From SFEL01 sp964392455 (GTDB lineage Bacteria > Bacillota > Clostridia > Christensenellales > CAG-138), in the NCBI GenBank assembly GCA_964392455.1, contig CAYMPG010000012.1, forward strand, positions 1 to 56,245: a stretch of DNA of 56,245 bases. The letters run 5' to 3'. A model generated the notes under the pieces. It was given only the letters and a program-made list of their open reading frames with translations, did no database searches and was not told the DNA's origin. Each line of letters begins with the position of its first letter. Position 1 is the stretch's first letter. Both the position numbers and the translations under genes were made by a program. This document shows positions 35,132 to 43,649 of the stretch, in pieces.

Positions 35132-36256
35132 ATGGATCAGCGGCGCATGAGCCAAAGGCGCAGGCCCCTGCTGTCAGTTTACGGCAGCATAATAATCATC
35201 CTTGTTGTATTCACTCTTATTTATGGGCTGCTGTACCGTGCAGGCGGCGCCAATGTGCTGATGGAGGAAGAGCAGCGCATCGCCCAGGAGCAAGCTGCAG
35301 CCGCCCTCGCGGCCCAGCCCACCCCCACGCCGCAGATGGTGGTAGTATCTAGCTCCGGCAGGCTTATTCCATACATGGCAAATAACCTGTGGGGCTACAA
35401 AAACACCTCCGGCGAAATAGCAATACTTCCCACCTTCTCCGCCGCAAACGAATTTGAGGGCGATGTTGCCTTTGCGGCACAAAATGGCCTTTATGGCCTT
35501 ATAAACCGCTCAGGCGCGTGGATAACCGAGCCCTCCTGGTCAAACGTATCCGGCTTCAGCGAGGGCTATGCCGCCGTGGAGCAGGATGGCAAATGGGGCT
35601 ATATTGACCAGAGCGGCAATGTAATAATTGGCTACGCCTATCGAGAGGCAGGGCCCTTCAGCTGCGGACGTGCCGCAGTACGCTCGGGCTCCTCCTTTGG
35701 ATATATAGATGTTGATGGCAATATTGCCATCACCGAAAAGTGGTCCTCAGCCAATCCCTTCAGCAATGACCTTGCGTTTGTTACCCTTGCATCAAAGGGA
35801 TATATAATCGATAAGCTGGGAAAGCCTCTGGTCACCCTCAATGCGGGCACCTCAGGCACCGGCTTTTCCGAGGACTTTGCCCTTATAGATGACAACGGAA
35901 GCTGCTACTTTATGAACCGCTACGGCAAGAGCGCTTTCCGTAAGACCTACTCCGCTGCCCTGCCATTCTCAGGCGGCCTTGCTGCCATATGGGATGAGGG
36001 ACTGTGGGGCTATATAAACGATATGGGTGCCACCGCCATCACTCCCCAGTATATGGAGGCCCGTTCCTTCTCAAATGGCCTTGCAGCCGTCAAAAACGCT
36101 GAGGGGCTTTGGGGCTATATAGACCGCACCGGCGCTCTCAAGATAGACTATCGCTATACTGAGCCCGGCAGCTTTTCGGATGGATTTGCCGTTTCCATGC
36201 GGGATGGCTCCTGGTATATCGTGGATAAAAGCGGCAGCGAGGCCCTGCTTTATTAA
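35132..36256 (+). CDS. Membrane-anchored WG-repeat protein
   Basis: A 374-residue protein with a basic N-terminus, one transmembrane helix (about 14-36: LLSVYGSIIIILVVFTLIYGLLY), a short Ala/Gln/Pro-Thr stalk, then about seven or eight WG repeats (WGYIDQSGNVII, WGYINDMGATAITPQY, WGYIDRTGAL and similar). WG repeats form beta structures, and family functions are mostly unknown. The topology suggests the repeats lie outside the cell. It is coupled to lysR with a 6-base gap, an uncommon pairing. An rpmB promoter follows directly. Confidence 0.88.
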   Translation: MDQRRMSQRRRPLLSVYGSIIIILVVFTLIYGLLYRAGGANVLMEEEQRIAQEQAAAALAAQPTPTPQMVVVSSSGRLIPYMANNLWGYKNTSGEIAILPTFSAANEFEGDVAFAAQNGLYGLINRSGAWITEPSWSNVSGFSEGYAAVEQDGKWGYIDQSGNVIIGYAYREAGPFSCGRAAVRSGSSFGYIDVDGNIAITEKWSSANPFSNDLAFVTLASKGYIIDKLGKPLVTLNAGTSGTGFSEDFALIDDNGSCYFMNRYGKSAFRKTYSAALPFSGGLAAIWDEGLWGYINDMGATAITPQYMEARSFSNGLAAVKNAEGLWGYIDRTGALKIDYRYTEPGSFSDGFAVSMRDGSWYIVDKSGSEALLY

Positions 36257-36284
36257 AAAAATCCATTTACAGTGTATTTTTCCC

Positions 36285-36313
36285 TTGCAAAACACACTAC
36301 CTTGTGTTAGAAT
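36285..36313 (+). promoter_or_regulatory. rpmB promoter with an inverted repeat in the spacer
   Basis: TTGCAA (36285-36290), a 17-base spacer and TAGAAT (36308-36313). The spacer region holds AACACA...TGTGTT (6-bp arms, 6-base centre), which could be a repressor site between the -35 and -10. Confidence 0.65.
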
Positions 36314-36366
36314 AGCACTGTTTGATTTTAGCAATATGCTTACTGTCGGTAAGGAGGTGTAAATAC

Positions 36367-36558
36367 ATGGGTAAGTTCTGTGAGGTTTGCAATAAGGGAA
36401 TGATGTCGGGTAACCGCGTAAGCCATTCCAACAGGAAAACCAGGCATGCATGGGCTCCCAATATTCAGCGTGTAAGCGTTGTTGTTGATGGTACTCCCTG
36501 CAAGATGAACGTCTGCACTCGTTGCCTTCGTTCCGGCAAGGTTCAGCGCAGCGTCTAA
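36367..36558 (+). CDS. rpmB: 50S ribosomal protein L28
   Basis: A 63-residue L28 with MGKFCEVCNKG and the basic family segment SNRKTRHAWAPNIQ. Two CxxC pairs, Cys5/Cys8 and Cys50/Cys53, mark the zinc-binding form; zinc-free paralogues lack them and are induced under zinc limitation in some bacteria. AAGGAGGTGT lies before ATG 36367. Single gene with its own promoter and terminator. Confidence 0.96.
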   Translation: MGKFCEVCNKGMMSGNRVSHSNRKTRHAWAPNIQRVSVVVDGTPCKMNVCTRCLRSGKVQRSV

Positions 36559-36578
36559 TTAAAAAAGACACTTATATG

Positions 36579-36603
36579 TGAGCCGACTAATATGGTCGGC
36601 TCA
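36579..36603. terminator. rpmB terminator
   Basis: TGAGCCGAC (36579-36587) pairs perfectly with GTCGGCTCA (36595-36603) over a 7-base loop, followed by TTTATTTT. A T-run also lies on the minus side, so it may serve the convergent small gene at 36635 too. Confidence 0.87.
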
Positions 36604-36634
36604 TTTATTTTGCCCAGCTTTTCTTATTATTTAG

Positions 36635-36826
36635 TTATAAGTATCTGCCTATTACAAACAGCCTGAATATCCCCGTCAGCAAGCCCGCCAGTATCAGCGA
36701 CCATATCAGCCTCACATCAAGGCACAGCATTATCATAAAGAATATTATATATGCAGTACAGCATCTGAATCTTCTTCTGCTGCAGCAGCTTCTTCTTATA
36801 TATACCATAGACGGCCTTTTCTGCAT
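36635..36826 (-). CDS. Possible small Cys/Arg-rich membrane protein
   Basis: A 63-codon frame converging on rpmB. The predicted protein has a very basic, Cys-rich N-terminus (RRSCCSRRRFRCC) followed by about two hydrophobic segments (IIFFMIMLCLD; LIWSLILAGLLTGIFRLFVI). Codon choice (ATA, CTG, GGC, AGA) looks like the rest of the window, and a GGGGAG motif lies upstream of the ATG. It fills an otherwise unexplained 390-base gap. No family was recognised and it could be spurious. Confidence 0.42.
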   Translation of the reverse strand: MQKRPSMVYIRRSCCSRRRFRCCTAYIIFFMIMLCLDVRLIWSLILAGLLTGIFRLFVIGRYL

Positions 36827-36947
36827 ATGCCCCGCTCTCCCCTTGTCTGCTTATGTTATATAGTACGCATAAATTATGTATTTGTTTCCCGCACACTCGC
36901 CCGTTGCAGGGAATACATTGGTGTATAAACAAATTCGGAGGCTTTAT

Positions 36948-37697
36948 ATGGCTGAAATTTTGCTTGAAGCGGATAACATTGGCCTTACATATCATCAGCC
37001 CACGGGAGAAACGCTGGCAGTGGATGGCGTCAGCTTCAGCGTAGCCCGGGGAGAGTTTCTTTCGATAGTAGGCCCCTCGGGATGCGGAAAGACCAGCATC
37101 CTCTCCATCATTGCAGGGCTTATACCTCCCGGCAGCGGCAGCATCACCCTGCACAGCCAAAACCGCCCGGGGTATATGCTCCAGCGTGACCACCTGCTGG
37201 ACTGGCGCACCGTAGAGGGCAACGTGCTATTGGGCCTGCAGGTAAAGGGGCAGCTCAATGATGAGACCCGTGCCTTTGCCCTTGGCCTTGTGGATACATA
37301 TGGCCTGAGCGACTTTTTAAAAAGCTATCCAAAGCAGCTTTCCGGCGGAATGAGGCAAAAGGTGGCTCTCATACGCACCCTGGCCTGCTCTCCGGAGCTG
37401 CTGCTATTGGATGAGCCCTTCTCTGCGCTGGACTATCAGACCCGGCTCAAGACCTGCGACGAAATGCACGCAATAATCCGCAGCGAAGGAAAGACCGCAA
37501 TACTGGTTACTCACGATATATCCGAAGCCATTTCCATGAGCGACAGGATACTTGTCTTTTCCGCACGCCCTGCCCGCATAAAGGCAGAGCACCGCATAAC
37601 CCTATCCTGCGGAACTACTCCCCTCGAGCGCCGCAACAGCCCTGAATTCAAGGAATACTTTGATGCCATATGGAAGGAGATAGACCATGAACACTAA
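36948..37697 (+). CDS. ABC transporter ATP-binding protein (NitT/TauT/Ssu type)
   Basis: A 249-residue ATPase with Walker A GPSGCGKT (42-49), signature LSGGMRQ (131-137), Walker B LLLLDEP (151-157) and the switch His189. It resembles SsuB/TauB/ThiZ-type subunits for nitrate, sulfonate or thiamine-precursor uptake. ATG 36948 follows TTCGGAGG. The permease start overlaps its last 11 bases. The usual substrate-binding lipoprotein is not encoded nearby, so the substrate cannot be told. Confidence 0.92.
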   Translation: MAEILLEADNIGLTYHQPTGETLAVDGVSFSVARGEFLSIVGPSGCGKTSILSIIAGLIPPGSGSITLHSQNRPGYMLQRDHLLDWRTVEGNVLLGLQVKGQLNDETRAFALGLVDTYGLSDFLKSYPKQLSGGMRQKVALIRTLACSPELLLLDEPFSALDYQTRLKTCDEMHAIIRSEGKTAILVTHDISEAISMSDRILVFSARPARIKAEHRITLSCGTTPLERRNSPEFKEYFDAIWKEIDHEH

Positions 37698-38499
37698 CGG
37701 CATGTCCCATGAGCATATGCTCTATCTCAAAGGCATACGCCGCAGCAGCCGTACAGTTAGCTTTTTCAGGTATTTTATACTGATAGCCACCCTGCTGCTA
37801 TGGGAAACAGCCGCAAATGCAGGCTGGATAGACCCCTTCATAATGAGCTCTCCTTCACGGGTATGGGCTACCATCGGCAGGCTGTATCTTGATAATGAGC
37901 TTTTTTCCCACATTGCCGTTACCATGTATGAAACCGTAGTAGGCTTTGTGCTTGGTACCATATTAGGCACCCTGATTGCAATTTTGCTATGGTGGAGCCG
38001 CCCCCTTGCAAGAATACTTGACCCATACCTCGTGGTGCTGAATGCCCTGCCCAAAATAGCCCTGGGGCCCATACTCATCGTATGGTTTGGCGCAGGAGTA
38101 AAAAGCATAATAATAATGGGGCTGCTCATCTCCCTTGTGGTCACCATTATGACGGTGCTTGCAGGCTTTAATGAGATAACAGATGAAAAGCAGCTGCTTA
38201 TGCGTACCCTCGGGGCAAGCCGCCTGCAAATACTTACTATGGTGGTCCTCCCCGCCTCTGTGCCCACCATAATGAGCGCACTTAAGCTCAGCGTAGGCAT
38301 GAGCTGGGTAGGCGTTATAGTGGGCGAATATCTGGTATCGCGGGCAGGGCTGGGCTATCTGATAGTTTATGGCAGCCAGGTATTCAAGCTGGATCTCGTA
38401 ATGGCAAGCATTGTGATACTGTGCATACTTGCAGCAATAATGTATTACATAGTAGCCTATTTTGAAAAGCGGCTTATAAAATGGCGGGATCAGGCCTGA
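37687..38499 (+). CDS. ABC transporter permease (NitT/TauT/Ssu type)
   Basis: A 270-residue BPD-type permease with about six transmembrane helices. The ATPase-contact EAA loop reads TLGASRLQILTMVVLPASVPTIMSALK, typical of the SsuC/TauC/ThiX group. AAGGAG seven bases before ATG 37687 lies inside the end of the ATPase gene. With that ATPase it forms the membrane part of an importer. A terminator hairpin follows at 38540. Confidence 0.92.
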   Translation: MNTNGMSHEHMLYLKGIRRSSRTVSFFRYFILIATLLLWETAANAGWIDPFIMSSPSRVWATIGRLYLDNELFSHIAVTMYETVVGFVLGTILGTLIAILLWWSRPLARILDPYLVVLNALPKIALGPILIVWFGAGVKSIIIMGLLISLVVTIMTVLAGFNEITDEKQLLMRTLGASRLQILTMVVLPASVPTIMSALKLSVGMSWVGVIVGEYLVSRAGLGYLIVYGSQVFKLDLVMASIVILCILAAIMYYIVAYFEKRLIKWRDQA

Positions 38500-38539
38500 C
38501 CACAGGCCATTGAAAGCCATGAGGAAAACATATATAATA

Positions 38540-38565
38540 AAAGCTGCGGCACAGTTCGCAGCTTT
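38540..38565 (+). terminator. Terminator or attenuator between the permease and oxidoreductase genes
   Basis: AAAGCTGCG (38540-38548) pairs with CGCAGCTTT (38557-38565) over 8 bases, then ATTATTTC. The poor U-run and the nearness to the next ribosome site (AGGGAGG, 38574-38580) allow partial read-through. Confidence 0.65.
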
Positions 38566-38586
38566 ATTATTTCAGGGAGGTATACG

Positions 38587-39642
38587 ATGCCCGTATCCTT
38601 TGACTATGACCTTGCCATAATTGGTGCAGGCCCGGCAGGCGCCACGCTTGCAAGGCTGGCAAACAGCAGCCTCCGCACCGTGATAATAGATAAAAAACAG
38701 CATGAAGCCGGCGGCTTTGAAAAGCCCTGCGGTGGCCTCCTTGCTCCGGATGCACAGAAGGCCCTTTCCCGCTATGAGATAACCCTGCCAAAGGATGTGC
38801 TGGTGGATCCCCAGATATTCTCCGTAAAGACCATTGACCTGCGCTCCCGCCTTATCCGTCACTATCAGCGCTGCTATATAAATATGGACAGGCGTAAATT
38901 TGATATGTGGCTGTGCAGCATGATACCAGACCCTGTGCAGCAGATACAGGGGATGTGCAGGAGTATCCGCCCTGTAAGCGGAGGCTATGCCGTCACATAT
39001 AGCATTGATGGAAAACCGCTTACTCTTACCGCAAGGTATATCGCAGGTGCTGATGGAGCCAATTCCATAGTACGCCGCAGCCTTTTCCCAAATAAAAAGC
39101 TGCGCTGCTATACGGCCATTCAGCAATGGTTCAGGTGCAGCGACCAGACGCCATTCTATTCCTGCATATTTGACCCGGATACCAGTGACTGCTGCTCCTG
39201 GTCAATATCAAAAGACGGATACTTTATATTTGGCGGCGCCTTCCCGGTGGAGGACTCCCGCAGGCGCTTTGAAGAACAAAAGCAGAAGCTGCTGGCAATG
39301 GGCTTTCCGCTTCATGATCCGGTTAAAACGGAGGGATGCATGGTGCTCAGGCCCAGGTCAATGCGGGATTTCTGCACAGGCAGCGGCGGCGCATTTCTCA
39401 TTGGAGAGGCAGCCGGCTTTATAAGTCCCAGCTCCCTTGAGGGCATAAGCTACGCTATGGAAAGCGCCGATATGCTCTCCTGCGCCCTATGCGCCCCTGA
39501 CCCTGAGGCGGCATATAGAAAAAAGACCTTCAAGCTGCGGCTGAAGCTCGGGGTAAAGGTGCTGAAGTGTCCCTTTATGTATCATCCCCTTCTGAGAAGG
39601 CTGGTAATGGAAAGCGGCCTTCAGGCTATAGATGTAAAATAA
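38587..39642 (+). CDS. FAD-dependent oxidoreductase (geranylgeranyl-reductase-like)
   Basis: A 351-residue flavoprotein with the N-terminal Rossmann motif IIGAGPAGATLARLA, a CGGLLAPDAQKAL segment seen in geranylgeranyl-reductase-type proteins, the second FAD motif GADGANSIVRRSL and a C-terminal GEAAGFISPSSLEGISYAMESA. The substrate is unknown; an isoprenoid or quinone-like substrate would fit the family. It is rich in cysteine. It follows the ABC transporter pair but is separated by a hairpin, so functional linkage is uncertain. Confidence 0.85.
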   Translation: MPVSFDYDLAIIGAGPAGATLARLANSSLRTVIIDKKQHEAGGFEKPCGGLLAPDAQKALSRYEITLPKDVLVDPQIFSVKTIDLRSRLIRHYQRCYINMDRRKFDMWLCSMIPDPVQQIQGMCRSIRPVSGGYAVTYSIDGKPLTLTARYIAGADGANSIVRRSLFPNKKLRCYTAIQQWFRCSDQTPFYSCIFDPDTSDCCSWSISKDGYFIFGGAFPVEDSRRRFEEQKQKLLAMGFPLHDPVKTEGCMVLRPRSMRDFCTGSGGAFLIGEAAGFISPSSLEGISYAMESADMLSCALCAPDPEAAYRKKTFKLRLKLGVKVLKCPFMYHPLLRRLVMESGLQAIDVK

Positions 39643-39661
39643 TATGTTTATTTGTATAAAG

Positions 39662-39693
39662 AGGGCCGTGTATCTCAGGTGATACACGGCCCT
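39662..39693. terminator. Bidirectional terminator between convergent genes
   Basis: AGGGCCGTGTATC (39662-39674) pairs perfectly with GATACACGGCCCT (39681-39693) over a 6-base loop. It serves the oxidoreductase gene and the convergent phosphodiesterase gene. Confidence 0.88.
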
Positions 39694-39703
39694 TTATGTT
39701 TGC

Positions 39704-40174
39704 TTAAAATATCCTTATCAGCTCAGGCTCTACCCCGCCCTTGCCGTCTGTGATGAGCATGGCAAAGATATATGGTGCGCCGCGTCGCGGCTTTGTGGGG
39801 CTGCCGGGATTGAGTATGAGTAAATCCGGGTATTCGTCTATATCCGGTACATGTGTATGTCCGTACAGGGCTACGGTGCAGCCCAGCTCCTGGGCTCTAT
39901 ATTCCAGGCGGGAGGTGCCCATATTCACCCCGTATGTATGGCCATGGCAGGCAAAAATGCTGATACCGTCAAGGTGTATTATTCTTTCGGTCTCTCCGAA
40001 AATATCGCAGTTTCCTGATACGGAATACACCGGCACGCCGCTCTTTTCAAAATCCGCCGCATCCCGCAGGTTATCGCCCAGATGTATCCACCCATCCACC
40101 TTGCCTGCCGCCTTCAGAACCTCGGCAATGGCAAAATCATCCCCGTGGGTATCGCTTACAACTCCTATTCGCAT
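39704..40174 (-). CDS. YfcE/MJ0936-family metallophosphoesterase
   Basis: A 156-residue calcineurin-like phosphodiesterase. The dimetal ligands are in order: SDTHGD, LGDN, GNCD, CHGH and YGHTH. Members hydrolyse phosphodiesters and are probably cytoplasmic. It follows rdgB by 4 bases on the minus strand, a frequently conserved pair in Firmicutes. The physiological substrate is unknown. Confidence 0.92.
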   Translation of the reverse strand: MRIGVVSDTHGDDFAIAEVLKAAGKVDGWIHLGDNLRDAADFEKSGVPVYSVSGNCDIFGETERIIHLDGISIFACHGHTYGVNMGTSRLEYRAQELGCTVALYGHTHVPDIDEYPDLLILNPGSPTKPRRGAPYIFAMLITDGKGGVEPELIRIF

Positions 40175-40178
40175 GGGC

Positions 40179-40772
40179 TTACTTTTCCTGCTCCAGACGA
40201 GCCCTCAGTGCCTCAAGGGCACGCTTTCTGTGGCTTACGGAATTCTTTTCCTCTGAGGTGAGCTGTGCAAAGGATTTATCAAGGGGCTCATAGAAAAACA
40301 GCGGATCGTATCCAAAGCCGTTTTCTCCCTGGGGTGCGTACAGGAGCCTTCCTTCTACGGTGCCCCTTACAACTATGGGCTGCAGGCCATTGCGTACCAG
40401 TGCCACTGCGCTCACAAAGCGGCAGGTGCGTTTTTCATCAGGAACATCTGCCATGTTTGTAAGCAGCTTTTTATTGTTTGCGCTGTCGTCATGGCCCTCT
40501 CCCGCATAGCGGGCACTGTATACCCCGGGAGCTCCCCCAAGGGCATCCACCTCAAGGCCGCTGTCATCTGAAAGGACGGCATCCGCCTGAGTCATACTGA
40601 ATATTTCCGTTGCCTTCTTAAGGGCATTGCCTTCAAAGGTATCGGCATCCTCCACAACGTCTGCGTTTATCCCCGCTTCGGCAAGGGACCGTATATCCTC
40701 ATAATAGCCCCCAAGTATGGCCTTTATCTCGGTTATTTTGTGGGCATTGTTTGATGCGATTATAAGCTTCAT
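40179..40772 (-). CDS. rdgB: Non-canonical purine NTP pyrophosphatase (RdgB/HAM1)
   Basis: A 197-residue house-cleaning enzyme that removes dITP, XTP and similar from nucleotide pools. The family motifs ASNNAHKITEIK (N-terminus), SDDSGLEVDALGGAPGVYSARYAG and FGYDPLFF, and the C-terminal SHRKRAL are all present. AAGGAG precedes ATG 40772. It starts the rdgB-phosphodiesterase pair. Confidence 0.95.
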   Translation of the reverse strand: MKLIIASNNAHKITEIKAILGGYYEDIRSLAEAGINADVVEDADTFEGNALKKATEIFSMTQADAVLSDDSGLEVDALGGAPGVYSARYAGEGHDDSANNKKLLTNMADVPDEKRTCRFVSAVALVRNGLQPIVVRGTVEGRLLYAPQGENGFGYDPLFFYEPLDKSFAQLTSEEKNSVSHRKRALEALRARLEQEK

Positions 40773-40836
40773 CTCTCTGCTCCTTAGTATGATTTTGCCA
40801 TTGGTATTCTAACACAGGCCGCACAGGAATTCCACT

Positions 40837-41778
40837 CTATCTGAATTCATTCACATACACAGGAGCTGCCGCAGCCGAGGTATGCATGCTGTACTCTGCT
40901 CCATCCACATATATATCCACACCGTATACCTGCTCAAATTCATTGGCGCAAAGGTACAGCGCATCCCGCACTGCCTCAAGCTTTCCATCCACAGCCTCCA
41001 CCTGAGTAAAGGTGCTGTCAAATTCCACGGACGCTATCCCGTTTTCAATGTATGCGCTCCTGAGCTCTGTGCCCTCCGGGATGCAGTTTAAAAGCCTGCC
41101 GTCCCCGCTGCCCTTTATCAGCTCCTGAACTGCGCCGGAAAAGGATGGTGCTTTGTCTATGTACCGGGTGACGGGTATATTGAGGCTTGCGGAAATATTG
41201 GGAAAATACAGCGTTATCTTATGTGACGTGCCTGATACCGGCACCTCGCTCTGCTCCACATTAAGGTCAAAGCTCTCCATGGCCTTTGATATATCCGTTC
41301 CATTTGGGAGAGAGGCCGCTTCCTTACCATCAAGGGTTATCCTCACGGTATCTATGGAATCAAATTCGCTGAGGGTATTTACTATGGCCACCACCATGGC
41401 CTGCTCCTCCAGCTTTGTTTCATGGGGCGTATAGCCCGAAAGGTCCACCGTTGCAGCCTTGTTTTCCCCTATACGCAAGGTATAGCGTGTTCCTTCTGGG
41501 ATGACAGTTTTAAGACCCATGGCGCAGGCACTGCGGTCATTATCCGCACCGCCCACAAGGTAGCTTAGCGCTGCCTTACCTATGCCCTCCTCCCAGGGTA
41601 TGCTTTTCATCACCGGCACCATGTACCCATCCTCCGTGGCAAGATACAGGGTAGTGCGGCGCATACCGCTCTCTGGGTTCTCCTCAAAGGGCTCGTTATG
41701 CTCCGTCTTTTTACCGCATCCCAATAGACCCATAAGCAGCAGCCCCCAGCATACAACAGCTATGATATATCGCTTCAT
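40837..41778 (-). CDS. GerMN-domain lipoprotein
   Basis: A 313-residue secreted protein with a lipoprotein signal (VVCWGLLLMGLLGC, lipobox LLGC near residue 21). Two GerMN (Sporulation/germination-M) domains follow, about 60-170 and 195-305, the second with YIENGIASVEFDSTF. In sporulating Bacillota GerM-like proteins act in the spore envelope, but GerMN proteins also occur in non-spore-formers, so this alone does not prove sporulation. GGAGGAAGG precedes the ATG. It lies between rqcH and rdgB. Confidence 0.88.
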   Translation of the reverse strand: MKRYIIAVVCWGLLLMGLLGCGKKTEHNEPFEENPESGMRRTTLYLATEDGYMVPVMKSIPWEEGIGKAALSYLVGGADNDRSACAMGLKTVIPEGTRYTLRIGENKAATVDLSGYTPHETKLEEQAMVVAIVNTLSEFDSIDTVRITLDGKEAASLPNGTDISKAMESFDLNVEQSEVPVSGTSHKITLYFPNISASLNIPVTRYIDKAPSFSGAVQELIKGSGDGRLLNCIPEGTELRSAYIENGIASVEFDSTFTQVEAVDGKLEAVRDALYLCANEFEQVYGVDIYVDGAEYSMHTSAAAAPVYVNEFR

Positions 41779-41834
41779 TTTGCCTTCCTCCGGCGTTTTT
41801 TATATGCCTATTCATATTTTCGCTGCAAAATAAC

Positions 41835-41868
41835 ACAGGCGCTTCCGTTTTTTGTCGGAAACGCCTGT
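41835..41868. terminator. Hairpin terminator between rqcH and the GerMN gene
   Basis: ACAGGCG (41835-41841) pairs with CGCCTGT (41862-41868), then one mismatch, then TTCCG/CGGAA. T-runs lie on both sides. It lies just after the minus-strand rqcH stop. Confidence 0.75.
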
Positions 41869-41873
41869 TTTTA

Positions 41874-43601
41874 TTATGATTTTTGCTTTATTGCCTTCAC
41901 CTCTGCCGGGTCAGGCGTAACGTAGGCTGTTCGGTTTGTGGTGTATATAACCATGCCGGGCTTTGCGCCGGAGGGCTTTTTAACGTATCGCTTTTCGGTA
42001 TAATCCACGGGGATGTTTTCGCCCCCTCTGCCCTTGCTGTAATAGGCTGCAAGCAGCGCTCCCTGATACAGCGTTTCTCTTGAGGGATTTTCCGCCTTGA
42101 TTATAACGTGGGAACCGGGAATATCCTTCGTATGCATCCATATATCCCGCGGGCCTGCCAGCTTGAGGGTAAGCATATCATTCTGCCGATTGTTCTTGCC
42201 CACGTATATCTCCACGCCATCGGAGGAAACAAAGCACATTGGCTTTGATGCTGGCAGCCGCTGTACCTTGCCCTTTGGCCGCTTGATATAGCCCTCATTC
42301 ATCAGCTCATCAGACAGTTCCCTGAGCTCGGAATCTCCGGTGCACTTATCCAGGTTATCAAGCTGCCCCTCAAGGTATGCAAGCTCCTCAAGGGTCTTTT
42401 TGCGCTGCTCTGTGGCCATGTCCCTTGCCGCCTTGGCCTTTTGATACTTTTTATAGTACTTCTGGGCATTGTCATTTGGGGAAAGCCTTGAATCCAGCGG
42501 TATTATGACAGGCTCGGGCGGATCCATATAATAATTGTATACTGCGGCCTCGCTGCTGCCCTGCTGAAGACCGTATGCATTGGCAGTAAGCAGCTCACCA
42601 TACAGCCGCAGCTTTTCCATATCGCCCTCTGAGCTTATGGCTTCGTCCTGCATGGCAAGCTTTTTATTGCAGCGCTCAATATTATTTTGCAGAGTTCTGC
42701 GTATTCCGGCACCCTGCCGGCGCATACGTTGTATGGTATCCATTTCGGCGTAAAAGCTATCCAGCGCCTCCTGCATGGATGACATACTGCGATACTGGCT
42801 GCCATGAGGACAGAAGGGCAGCACGCCCTCTGGCTCCCCATATTCATCCAGGGTAATGGCTGGGGTAAAGCGGCCCTGAGACAGGTCTGAGTAGAACCCA
42901 TGCAGCCTGTCCGCAGCCTGCTGCCGCTGAGCTTCTGAAAGCTGCGCCCAGTCTTTTCCCTCTGTGACCTTTTCAAGGAGCCTTGCCGCAACAGAGGGCG
43001 CAAGGCCGAAAAACGCCATAGACAGCGCCTTATCAGGCCGCAGTGCGCCATTTATCACAGCAAGGAAATCCTCCGGTGATGCTTCTATAGGATTTTTCTT
43101 TTGCTGAGATGGCGGCGCAATATACTCAAGGCCGGGAAGTATTGCCCTGACGTTTGACATTCCCACGCCCACCCGCTTTATTGCATCCAGTATAATGCCC
43201 TTTTCGCTGACAAGTATTATATTGGAATACTTGCCCATTATTTCTGTACAGAGGGTATATGGCACCATATCGCCAAGGTCGTTTTGCGCCTCGATGGAGA
43301 TATTCACTATCCTGTCAAGGTTCTCCTGGCGAATATCAAGTATGCGCCCGCCGCACAGCCGCTTTCTAAGCAGCATACAAAAGGCCGGGGCATCGATGGG
43401 ATTTTCCCGCTTTACGGCGGTAAGCTGCATCCTGCAATGCTCCGGCGAAGCGCACAGCAGCAGGCGGTAGTTTTCCCCGCCGCTTCTTACTAACAGCACC
43501 AGCTCATCCTTATCCGGCTGCTGTATTTTGTCTATTCTGCCCCCTATCAGCGCCCTTGCCTCCAGGGCGGCTGCCGCAAGGCTCAGTCCATCCATTGCCA
43601 T
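41874..43601 (-). CDS. rqcH: Ribosome quality control protein RqcH (NFACT/FbpA family)
   Basis: A 575-residue NFACT protein. In Bacillus, RqcH binds obstructed 50S subunits and adds C-terminal alanine tails that mark stalled peptides for ClpXP. The NFACT-N domain (about 1-200) includes the conserved DR pair (ENLDRIVNIS); HhH and coiled-coil regions follow (about 270-430), and the NFACT-R domain (about 450-570) has DIWMHTKDIPGSHVII. Older annotation calls it fibronectin-binding protein. AGGT lies seven bases before ATG 43601. Confidence 0.95.
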   Translation of the reverse strand: MAMDGLSLAAAALEARALIGGRIDKIQQPDKDELVLLVRSGGENYRLLLCASPEHCRMQLTAVKRENPIDAPAFCMLLRKRLCGGRILDIRQENLDRIVNISIEAQNDLGDMVPYTLCTEIMGKYSNIILVSEKGIILDAIKRVGVGMSNVRAILPGLEYIAPPSQQKKNPIEASPEDFLAVINGALRPDKALSMAFFGLAPSVAARLLEKVTEGKDWAQLSEAQRQQAADRLHGFYSDLSQGRFTPAITLDEYGEPEGVLPFCPHGSQYRSMSSMQEALDSFYAEMDTIQRMRRQGAGIRRTLQNNIERCNKKLAMQDEAISSEGDMEKLRLYGELLTANAYGLQQGSSEAAVYNYYMDPPEPVIIPLDSRLSPNDNAQKYYKKYQKAKAARDMATEQRKKTLEELAYLEGQLDNLDKCTGDSELRELSDELMNEGYIKRPKGKVQRLPASKPMCFVSSDGVEIYVGKNNRQNDMLTLKLAGPRDIWMHTKDIPGSHVIIKAENPSRETLYQGALLAAYYSKGRGGENIPVDYTEKRYVKKPSGAKPGMVIYTTNRTAYVTPDPAEVKAIKQKS

Positions 43602-43649
43602 ATTAAGTACCTGCTTGTGTTTTTATTCTTTCGTACATTTGGCCGATTT

